From Methanocalculus sp. (lineage in GTDB: Archaea; Halobacteriota; Methanomicrobia; Methanomicrobiales; Methanocorpusculaceae): a DNA stretch of 5,950 nucleotides. Positions 1 to 5,603 of the stretch are shown piece by piece. Position 1 is the stretch's first letter, and the number at the start of each line of letters is the position of its first letter. The translations under genes were made by a program, and so were the position numbers. Under the pieces are notes generated by a model. It saw nothing but the letters and a program-made list of their open reading frames with translations, ran no database searches and was not told where the DNA came from. The stretch lies in contig NZ_JARVGN010000107.1 of assembly GCF_029762515.1 (NCBI RefSeq), positions 1 to 5,950 on the forward strand, written 5' to 3'.

Positions 1-1353
1 CCCGCTCCCCTTCACCCCGCCAAACGGCACTTCCGGGGGGAGCTTCATATGCTGGTTTACCCAGACGATCCCCGCTTCAAGTTCCTCTGCTGCTCGTTCA
101 GCAGTATTGATCTGTTGTGTCCAGATCGAGGCGCCCAGTCCAAAGCGTGTGCTGTTGGCAATCTCAATCCCCTCATCCAGATCGCCCGCCCGGATCACCG
201 GGATGAGGGGGCCGAAGATCTCTTCAGAGAGCACTTTTGAATCCGCGGCACATCCGGTGGCAAGGGCAGGCGGGCAGAAGAAGCCCTTATGTGAGAGCCC
301 TGCCGAGAGTTTCCCTCTCAGAATCCTGGCTCCCTCGTCCTCAAGCCTCAGGATTGCATCTTCCACGCTGTTTTTCCCTGCTTCGTTATTCAGAGGGCCG
401 ATCCGGGATGCGGGATCAGTACCATCACCAATGACAACCTCCGGGATCGTCTGCTGAAGCCGTGAGATGAATGCATCATGGATCTCATCCATGACAATCA
501 TCCGCTTTGGCGAGGTGCAGATCTGGCCGCAGTTATAGAGCCGGAGTGCAAGAGCTGCATCGGCGGCTGCAACCGGGTCAACATCGGAACAGATGATCAT
601 CGGATCGTTTCCGCCAAGCTCCAGTGTCAGCCTCTTCATGGTGCCAGCTGTTGCCCCGGCAATTGCCCTGCCTGTTTCAATACTTCCGGTGAATGAAATC
701 TTCTTCACCGCATCATGACGGATGAGGGGATCGCCTGCATCCGCACCATTCCCGGTGACGATATTCAGCACCCCTGGAGGAAGTCCTGATCGCTGCATCG
801 CCTCACCGAGTGCAAGAACAGCCATTGGCGCCTGTATAGAGGGCTTCAGCACAAGGGTATTTCCTGTCACAAGAGCGGCCCCGATCTTCCAGGCGGCGAT
901 CAATACCGGCATATTCCAGGGGATGATCGCGGCGCAGACCCCAAGCGGCTTCCTCTGCACCACGCCATATCCGTACCGCGGCAGTCTCTCGGAATATCCG
1001 GCTGTGATGAGGGATGCCGATCCGGCATAGTACTCAAAAACTGCCGCTGCCCCAAGCACCTCATCCTTTGCTTCACGGAGCGGCTTGCCCTGTTCTGTTG
1101 TCAGGATGAGGGCGAGCCGGTCTGCTTCCCTCCTGATCAGTTCAGCTGACCGGAAGAGGGTGATACCCCGGTGGGAATTGGGAACCTCGCTCCATCTCAC
1201 AAATGCCTCACTCGCAGCCTCCACCGCAAGCCTGACATCCTCCGCTCCACCGGATGGAACCTCCCCGGCAGGGGTGCCGTCTGATGGGTTTTCGATCCGG
1301 GTGCGCTTACCAGAGACCGATTCAGTGAACTGATCGCCAATCATCATCTGCAT
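1..1353 (-). CDS. NAD(P)-dependent aldehyde dehydrogenase, C-terminus cut by window edge
   Basis: The reverse strand is open for 451 codons from ATG at 1353 to the window edge and encodes a classical aldehyde dehydrogenase, which oxidises an aldehyde to its acid in the cytoplasm with NAD or NADP. Visible landmarks are IIPWNMP (143-149, with the oxyanion-hole Asn147), LVLKPS (167-172, nucleotide-binding Lys), FTGSIETG (221-228), LELGGNDP (244-251, general base Glu245), YNCGQICTS (273-281, nucleophile Cys279), EEIFGPL (377-383) and PFGGVKGSG at the edge. The family usually runs to about 455-480 residues, so only a short tail is missing. An in-frame TGA four codons upstream limits the start to one of three clustered Met codons (residues 1, 3, 4). 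No Shine-Dalgarno is evident, and a TATA-like box at 1377-1384 suggests a leaderless message. The LELGGND form recalls the AldA-like subgroup of bacterial ALDHs, but the substrate cannot be named from sequence. The gene is divergent from the ACT/MBL gene. Confidence 0.93.
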   Translation of the reverse strand, partial: MQMMIGDQFTESVSGKRTRIENPSDGTPAGEVPSGGAEDVRLAVEAASEAFVRWSEVPNSHRGITLFRSAELIRREADRLALILTTEQGKPLREAKDEVLGAAAVFEYYAGSASLITAGYSERLPRYGYGVVQRKPLGVCAAIIPWNMPVLIAAWKIGAALVTGNTLVLKPSIQAPMAVLALGEAMQRSGLPPGVLNIVTGNGADAGDPLIRHDAVKKISFTGSIETGRAIAGATAGTMKRLTLELGGNDPMIICSDVDPVAAADAALALRLYNCGQICTSPKRMIVMDEIHDAFISRLQQTIPEVVIGDGTDPASRIGPLNNEAGKNSVEDAILRLEDEGARILRGKLSAGLSHKGFFCPPALATGCAADSKVLSEEIFGPLIPVIRAGDLDEGIEIANSTRFGLGASIWTQQINTAERAAEELEAGIVWVNQHMKLPPEVPFGGVKGSG

Positions 1354-1376
1354 ACAGAGAGATCAAGGGTATGATC

Positions 1377-1384
1377 AGATAATA
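1377..1384 (-). promoter_or_regulatory. Candidate archaeal TATA box for the aldehyde dehydrogenase
   Basis: Read on the minus strand this is TATTATCT, centred about 27 nt before the ATG at 1353. Archaeal TATA boxes lie about 25-27 nt before the transcription start, so transcription would begin at or next to the start codon. That fits the absence of a ribosome binding site. It is a single AT-rich match in a 90-bp spacer, so support is modest. Confidence 0.35.
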
Positions 1385-1406
1385 GTGGTGATCGGAACCA
1401 AAGAGA

Positions 1407-1414
1407 AGATATAA
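1407..1414 (+). promoter_or_regulatory. Candidate archaeal TATA box for the ACT/MBL gene
   Basis: AGATATAA is preceded by a purine-rich stretch (CAAAGAGA, about 1399-1406) that could serve as a BRE. Its centre lies about 33 nt before the ATG at 1444, giving a predicted leader of only about 5-10 nt. The bases just before the start (GTGA at 1439-1442) are too close for normal Shine-Dalgarno pairing, so a near-leaderless message is likely. The heptamer ATAACGT occurs at 1411-1417, overlapping this box, and again at 1434-1440. It could be a repressor site, but that is speculation. Confidence 0.4.
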
Positions 1415-1443
1415 CGTTGAATACCATCGAACAATAACGTGAA

Positions 1444-2961
1444 ATGGAAGAGAAACATTCATTCATCGCACGGATGCCGGATGAGCCTGGCTCGCTCCTG
1501 AAAGCGGCCGATATCATCAGGCGGCACAACGGCAACATCACCCGTATCCAGTTCAACCGGCGGATCGATAAGAACACGGTCTTCTTTGAGATGACCGCAA
1601 CCGCTTCAGACTACCGCCTTATCCGGGAGGGGCTTTCTGAGATAGGCTACCTCCAGTCAAATATCCCTCCGGTGAATATCCTCCTCTTTCATATCTATCT
1701 CCCCACCCCGCACCGTCCCGGTGCCCTCTATGATGTCCTCACCGCCTGTGCAGAGGCAGGGGCCGATGTGTCAGAGATCGACTTTGATGATACCGGCAGG
1801 CACCCGGATCGTCTGACCCTTCGCCTGAATGTCGTCGATTCCCCACGGGTTGAGGAGGTGATCGATTTCATCAAGAGCCGGTACCGTCTTGAGATCCTCG
1901 AATATGATAGCCTCGGCGGTGCCCTTGACGAGACGATCTTCTATATCTGCTTTGCACAGAAGATCCGGCCATTCCTCGGCGAAGCAAATGATGAGTTCCT
2001 CCTCTCATTGCTTGGCGATCTGAACCATGTCGTCCAGGAGCTGACCAATCGCGGCGAAGATCCAAAACTCGTCTTCAACCAGATCGAACGGATCGGGACG
2101 TTTCTCACGGAAACAACCGGGGAAGGATTCTATGCCGACTATCAGCAGATCGAAACCCCGGATGGCTCCTCACTCACCTGTATCCAGCCTCCGGGCGGGG
2201 GGAGCGTCTTCATCTTTGATGCCGGATCTGATCGGCTGATGATCGATACCGGATATGGGATCTATCATGACGATATCGAGCGGATGCTCCATGAGATCGG
2301 CAAGTCCGGGTACAAAGGCATCTCCCGCATCATCTGCACCCATGCAGATGCCGATCACTGCGGTGCCGCGGGGCTCCACCCGGTTTCCTCGTATCTCCAC
2401 CATGGAACCGATGCGATCATAGAATGCAATAACCGGGGATACGGCTCACGGAGCCAGGATCTCATCCTTGAAGCTGTCTATACGGTGATCATCAACCTCT
2501 TCTCACGATGCACCCCGCCAGAGGAGCGGCATATCTTTCCGAAAAATGAGATCGGACGACGCGGCATCTTTCCGGTCATCGATACCTTCTCGATCGGCGG
2601 CTTTTCCTTCGAGGTGCTGGAGAGCCTTGGGGGGCATATCTATGGCCAGGTCTTCCTGCTTGCAGCCGATATCGGCCTCCTCTTCACCAGCGATGCCCTG
2701 ATGAACTTTAAAAGCCTCACTCCTGAACGCCAGGAATATAACTCGATAGCAGATTTCCTCGTCACCTCGGTGAATGTAGATTCTGATCTGGCGAGGCAGG
2801 AGCGGCATGCCCTGATGGCACTTGCAGAGGAGATCGATTCTGATATGAAGAAGATGGGAACACGCTGTCTCATCTGCGGGGGCCATGGTGCGGTATCTGT
2901 GCTTGAAGAAGGAAAGCTGGTCGCGTATGGTGATATCCGCCATTACCGGCACCCGGCATAA
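1444..2961 (+). CDS. Tandem ACT domains fused to a metallo-beta-lactamase-fold domain
   Basis: A 505-residue protein in three parts. Residues 5-72 and 78-153 each look like an ACT domain (small-molecule, often amino-acid, sensor), with the ligand-loop signatures DEPGSL (13-18) and HRPGAL (90-95). Residues 160-245 form a mostly helical linker. Residues 250-500 form an MBL-fold domain with LMIDTG (265-270), THADADHCG (299-307), GGHIYGQ (396-402), FTSDA (414-418) and CGGHG (478-482). The inferred metal ligands are His300, Asp302, Asp304, His398, Asp417 and His481. The usual HxHxDH is HxDxDH here, so a carboxylate replaces the second histidine. No signal peptide or membrane segment is seen, so it is probably cytoplasmic. 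The reaction is unknown: it may be a hydrolase or a di-iron oxidoreductase gated by a ligand at the ACT domains. A T5 run at 2964-2968 follows the stop, but only 32 bp separate it from the next gene, so read-through is possible. Confidence 0.85.
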   Translation: MEEKHSFIARMPDEPGSLLKAADIIRRHNGNITRIQFNRRIDKNTVFFEMTATASDYRLIREGLSEIGYLQSNIPPVNILLFHIYLPTPHRPGALYDVLTACAEAGADVSEIDFDDTGRHPDRLTLRLNVVDSPRVEEVIDFIKSRYRLEILEYDSLGGALDETIFYICFAQKIRPFLGEANDEFLLSLLGDLNHVVQELTNRGEDPKLVFNQIERIGTFLTETTGEGFYADYQQIETPDGSSLTCIQPPGGGSVFIFDAGSDRLMIDTGYGIYHDDIERMLHEIGKSGYKGISRIICTHADADHCGAAGLHPVSSYLHHGTDAIIECNNRGYGSRSQDLILEAVYTVIINLFSRCTPPEERHIFPKNEIGRRGIFPVIDTFSIGGFSFEVLESLGGHIYGQVFLLAADIGLLFTSDALMNFKSLTPERQEYNSIADFLVTSVNVDSDLARQERHALMALAEEIDSDMKKMGTRCLICGGHGAVSVLEEGKLVAYGDIRHYRHPA

Positions 2962-2993
2962 GATTTTTCTATTCGCAGTGGAAAGGATATACC

Positions 2994-3209
2994 ATGGCAT
3001 CCCCCTTACTGGCAGTGATACTGTCTTTCTTCATCCCCGGTCTTGGACAGTTCTATACCGGGCAGTTCTTAAAGGCTATCGCCCTCTTTGTGATGGCAGC
3101 ACTGTTTGCCGGTCTCTCAACCATACTTATCGGGATTCCATTCTATATTCTCATCTGGCTCTACAGCATGTACGATGCCTATGTCACAGCAGAACAAGGT
3201 GGTGAGTGA
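2994..3209 (+). CDS. Small TM2-domain membrane protein
   Basis: A 71-residue, strongly hydrophobic protein. SFFIPGLGQFYTGQ (11-24) is the hallmark of TM2-domain proteins: a first membrane segment broken by PGLGQ.Y.G, a short turn, then a second hydrophobic stretch (about 25-57) ending in YSMYDAY (57-63) with the family's typical Asp. It is expected in the cytoplasmic membrane. The TM2 family has no settled biochemical role in prokaryotes, and none is assigned here. The start is supported by GGAAAGGA at 2980-2987, about 7 nt before the ATG. The stop codon shares one base with the ATG of the next gene (TGATG), which indicates translational coupling. It lies 32 bp after the ACT/MBL gene, in the same direction, and may share its transcript. 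Confidence 0.85.
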   Translation: MASPLLAVILSFFIPGLGQFYTGQFLKAIALFVMAALFAGLSTILIGIPFYILIWLYSMYDAYVTAEQGGE

Positions 3210-3538
3210 TGATCGGTGATGCTCCACTCATCCTCCTGCTTATAATTGAGTTCATTGCAGTCGTCTTCCTGGCACTTGGGTACCTGATCAAATACCGGAA
3301 GATGACGAACCTCATTGCCGGATTTGACAGAAAGACCTGTGCAGATCCAGAGGGGCTGATCGCATGGGTCGGGAACAGCCTGCTCGCACTTGCAGTAGCT
3401 GCTGCGGCGATATTCTTCCTCCTCCTGCTTCTTCCGGAGTATGCACTGATTATATTCTTCGTTTATACAGCAGGTATCGTTCCGGTTGGCGCGATTATTG
3501 TCGCCTATCGGGCGCGGAGCTTTGATAAAAAGAAGTAA
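3209..3538 (+). CDS. DUF3784-like small integral membrane protein
   Basis: A 109-residue protein with three predicted membrane segments (about 5-26, 53-75 and 78-100) and a basic tail ending in three lysines. The cytoplasmic-looking loop after the first segment, GYLIKYRKMTNLIAGFD (24-40), followed by EGLIAWVGN (48-56), matches my recollection of the DUF3784 family, whose members keep a YLIK.K..NLIAG-type loop and then a Gly-rich second segment. Function is unknown. A GTG at 3206 is also possible. The ATG at 3209 is preferred because AAGGTGG (3197-3203) then sits at a workable distance, and because it gives the common TGATG stop/start overlap with the TM2 gene. The two genes are probably co-translated and their products may act together in the membrane. 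Confidence 0.8.
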   Translation: MIGDAPLILLLIIEFIAVVFLALGYLIKYRKMTNLIAGFDRKTCADPEGLIAWVGNSLLALAVAAAAIFFLLLLLPEYALIIFFVYTAGIVPVGAIIVAYRARSFDKKK

Positions 3539-3619
3539 TTCGTTGATCTGTGTGGGTTTTCAATAGGGAACAAGCCTTCATCTGGTTATCGGGTGTTCGA
3601 ATCATGCATTCGGATTTCT
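3539..3619. other. Short non-coding stretch after the DUF3784-like gene
   Basis: No gene or clear signal is seen here. The one local structure is a small palindrome, CGAAT-CATGC-ATTCG (3598-3612), containing GTTCGAATC, which superficially recalls a tRNA T-arm. No acceptor or anticodon stem can be built around it. GGGTTTT at 3557-3560 is too short for a convincing terminator. Confidence 0.4.
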
Positions 3620-3630
3620 TCACTCAGATA

Positions 3631-3635
3631 TTTTT
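3631..3635 (+). terminator. Candidate T-tract terminator for the plus-strand genes
   Basis: A TTTTT run about 95 nt after the stop of the DUF3784-like gene, at the left end of the palindrome. Archaeal RNA polymerase often ends transcription at short T tracts without needing a hairpin. This is the best such tract on the plus strand before the opposing gene, but five T is weak. Confidence 0.3.
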
Positions 3636-3878
3636 CCCCATCGCCCCGGCCCCGTTCGCAGATGCTTCGCAGGGAGGTTGTACTGTTCGGCCGCAGATGC
3701 AGCGCGGGAGGAGCGGGAATGTTTTGGGGGGCTGCCAGAGCAGATACACGCCCGATTCTTTCAGAATCGCCTTTCAGGTTGCTCTGATGAGCAAGGCTTT
3801 ATCTGCTCTTTCATCCTGCCCCCCGATACCCGCGTCGCACCTGCTTCAAACTACCCGCATGAAATAGCGAGTTGCGAC

Positions 3879-3884
3879 AAAAAA
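3879..3884 (-). terminator. T6 terminator after the acyl-CoA synthetase
   Basis: On the minus strand six T follow the TGA of the acyl-CoA synthetase (3892-3894) by only 7 nt. This is a typical place and form for an archaeal intrinsic terminator. The tract forms the right arm of the palindrome, opposite the plus-strand T5 at 3631-3635. Confidence 0.5.
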
Positions 3885-3891
3885 GAGTGAT

Positions 3892-5535
3892 TCAGCTGGA
3901 GTTATACTTCTCCAGCTCCATCTCCCGAAGTTCTTTTCTTTTGATCTTCCCTGAGATCGTCTTTGGGAGTTCCTCGACAAACTCGATGGCACGTGGATAC
4001 TTGTATGGTGCTGTGACATGCTTCACGTAATTCTGGATCTCACGGACGAGCTTGTCTGAGGGCTCAAAACCGTCTTTGAGGATGACAAAAGCCTTCACGA
4101 TCGTTCCTCTCACCCGGTCAGGGACACCGACAACCGCAGACTCTTTCACAGCCGGATGTTCAAGGAGTGCGGATTCCACTTCAAAAGGCCCAATCCGGTA
4201 TCCTGAACTCTTGATAACGTCGTCGTCTCTCCCGACAAACCAGAGATACCCATCCTCATCCATCGTCGCCTTATCACCGGTATAATAGAAATCACCGATG
4301 AATACCTCCTCTGTGGCCTGCTTGTTCTCAAGGTATCCGGAAAAGAGACCGATTGGACGGGGATTTGTTCTAATGGCGATGGTTCCAACTTCCCCAACAG
4401 GAACCCTGTTCTGTTCCTCATCATGGAGTTCGATCTCCCATCCCGGCGATGGGCGTCCGATTGAACCAGGCTTTGCCTCCATGCAGGGGAAGGTGCCGAC
4501 ACAGAGTACTGTCTCGGTCTGTCCGTATCCTTCATAGATTGTAACCCCGGTCGCCTCTTTCCAGACCTTGATCACCTCAGGGTTCAGGGCTTCACCGGCA
4601 CTGATGCAATGGCGAAGCTGCGAGAGGTCGAATGCATCCAGATCTGCGAGGATCATCATACGGAAGATCGTCGGGGGTGCGCAGAAGGTGGTGATCTCAT
4701 ATTTCTCAAGAAGGGGAATGATCTCGGTTGGGTTGAACTTTGTCCTGATATCATAGACAAAGACACATGCACCGCAGATCCATGGGCCAAAGAACTTGCC
4801 CCATGAGGATTTTGCCCATCCCGTATCGGCAAGGGTGAGGTGCAGGTCATTCTCCCGGAGATCGTACCAGTACTTCCCGGTGATCAGATGTCCAAGAGGG
4901 TAACTATGATCGTGAATGACCATCTTCGGATCTCCGGTTGTTCCGGAGGTGAAGTAGATCACCATCGGATCGGTTGATTTCGTCTTCTTTCCGCCCGATA
5001 AGGGAGCAAGGCGGTGGGAAGCCGGTGCCGGATAGTTCAGCTCCACCGGATAGCTGATCCAGTTGGGGAGTTCACCGTCAACGACGAATCTCAGATCCAG
5101 TGAGGGACATTCCTCGCAGATCTCATCCACCTTCCATGCATTCTCAACATCGGTGACGATCATTCTGAATTTGCCCAGGTTCACCCGGTATTTCAGATCT
5201 TTTGGTGTCAGCATCGTCGGGCATGGACAGAAGATCACGCCAAGTTTGATTGCGGCGAGTGCAAATGTCCACCATTCCGGGATCCTCGGAAGCATGATCA
5301 GGATCCGCTCTCCTTTCGCGAGATCGCGTTTCATGTACATATTGGCGATCTGGTTGGAGAGATTCATGAGTTGACGGAAGGTATAGTATTTCTCTTCCCC
5401 GTTCTGGTTCACCCAGATCATGGCGAGTTTGTTCCTGTCTCTCTCTGCCATTGCATCGATGGCATCGAACCCAAAATTATAGTATTCCGGAACGTCGATC
5501 CGGAAATCACGATAGCCCGCCTCGTAATCGGGCAT
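3892..5535 (-). CDS. AMP-forming acyl-CoA synthetase (medium/branched-chain type)
   Basis: A complete 547-residue member of the ANL adenylating superfamily. It activates a carboxylic acid with ATP to an acyl-adenylate, then transfers the acyl group to CoA, releasing AMP and pyrophosphate. From the chosen start, visible motifs are the phosphate loop YFTSGTTGDPK (194-204), DTGWAKSSWGK (237-247, acyl/ATP region), YGQTE (337-341), YTGD (418-421, ribose-binding Asp421), GRDDDVIKSSGYRI (435-448, hinge and A8 loop) and the C-terminal TISGKIKRKELR with catalytic Lys530. Length and motif order match the ACSM/medium-chain group that includes the Methanosarcina acetivorans enzyme acting on small branched acids, so a short or branched fatty or aryl acid is plausible; the substrate is not provable here. 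ATG at 5535 is chosen because AAGGAG lies 6 nt upstream. In-frame ATG at 5556 and TTG at 5562 lack this. The upstream neighbour, 68 bp away on the same strand, is another adenylating enzyme. Confidence 0.95.
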   Translation of the reverse strand: MPDYEAGYRDFRIDVPEYYNFGFDAIDAMAERDRNKLAMIWVNQNGEEKYYTFRQLMNLSNQIANMYMKRDLAKGERILIMLPRIPEWWTFALAAIKLGVIFCPCPTMLTPKDLKYRVNLGKFRMIVTDVENAWKVDEICEECPSLDLRFVVDGELPNWISYPVELNYPAPASHRLAPLSGGKKTKSTDPMVIYFTSGTTGDPKMVIHDHSYPLGHLITGKYWYDLRENDLHLTLADTGWAKSSWGKFFGPWICGACVFVYDIRTKFNPTEIIPLLEKYEITTFCAPPTIFRMMILADLDAFDLSQLRHCISAGEALNPEVIKVWKEATGVTIYEGYGQTETVLCVGTFPCMEAKPGSIGRPSPGWEIELHDEEQNRVPVGEVGTIAIRTNPRPIGLFSGYLENKQATEEVFIGDFYYTGDKATMDEDGYLWFVGRDDDVIKSSGYRIGPFEVESALLEHPAVKESAVVGVPDRVRGTIVKAFVILKDGFEPSDKLVREIQNYVKHVTAPYKYPRAIEFVEELPKTISGKIKRKELREMELEKYNSS

Positions 5536-5541
5536 ATTATG

Positions 5542-5547
5542 CTCCTT
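5542..5547 (-). promoter_or_regulatory. Shine-Dalgarno site that sets the acyl-CoA synthetase start
   Basis: AAGGAG on the minus strand lies 6 nt before the ATG at 5535. It would fall inside the coding region if the longer reading from 5556 or 5562 were used, so it argues for the 547-residue form. Confidence 0.75.
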
Positions 5548-5571
5548 ATTCAACATGAACAAATCTATTGG

Positions 5572-5579
5572 TTATTATT
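5572..5579 (-). promoter_or_regulatory. Weak candidate TATA box for the acyl-CoA synthetase
   Basis: AATAATAA on the minus strand lies in the 68-bp spacer, about 40 nt before the ATG at 5535. Transcription starting about 26 nt downstream would give a leader of about 14 nt that just holds the AAGGAG site. The gene could equally be read through from the upstream F390-synthetase-like gene, since no T tract separates them. Confidence 0.3.
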
Positions 5580-5603
5580 CATCTTGAATCAGATGGTTTT
5601 TGA

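Larger units (their letters stand above)
3620..3890. repeat. Long imperfect palindrome with forked tip, between convergent genes
   Basis: Nested complementary blocks span 271 bp. From outside in they are: TCACTC 3620-3625 with GAGTGA 3885-3890; TTTTT 3631-3635 with AAAAA 3880-3884; TCGC 3656-3659 with 3867-3870; ATGC 3662-3665 with 3857-3860; 3672-3679 with 3849-3856 (one mismatch, one G-T); 3693-3708 with 3829-3844 (16 positions, two mismatches, one G-T); GGGGGGC 3726-3732 with 3818-3824; and AGAGCAGATA 3737-3746 with 3800-3809 (perfect). Two perfect hairpins fill the tip: 3753-3759 with 3763-3769, and 3779-3784 with 3789-3794. No convincing protein is encoded. The short open frames here have no ribosome binding site and no recognisable domain, as expected of GC-rich non-coding DNA. 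It could be a dispersed MITE-like repeat, a structured RNA or an elaborate bidirectional terminator. The folding was done by eye. Confidence 0.65.

Noticed and set aside
49..1333. Plus-strand open frames across the left 1.3 kb
   Set aside because: They are antisense shadows of the aldehyde dehydrogenase, whose motifs run continuously through the minus strand.
2503..3000. 165-codon minus-strand frame opposite the MBL domain
   Set aside because: The plus strand carries conserved metal-binding motifs through this region. The antisense product has no recognisable domain and arises from codon bias.
3588..3620. GTGTTCGAATC as a tRNA T-arm
   Set aside because: Only the loop-like word is present. 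No acceptor stem, anticodon arm or CCA-side pairing can be built around it on either strand.
3784..3870. CTGATGAG (3784-3791) as a hammerhead ribozyme core or C/D-box RNA C box
   Set aside because: No correctly placed GAAA with a closing stem for a hammerhead, and no CTGA D box or second box pair at the expected distance. The bases are explained by the TTGCTC/GAGCAA hairpin.
3550..3890. Three overlapping plus-strand open frames (from 3550, 3593 and 3678) as small protein genes
   Set aside because: They lie in different frames over the same palindromic DNA, have low-complexity Arg/Ser/Pro-rich products and no ribosome binding sites. They are best explained by stop-poor GC-rich spacer.
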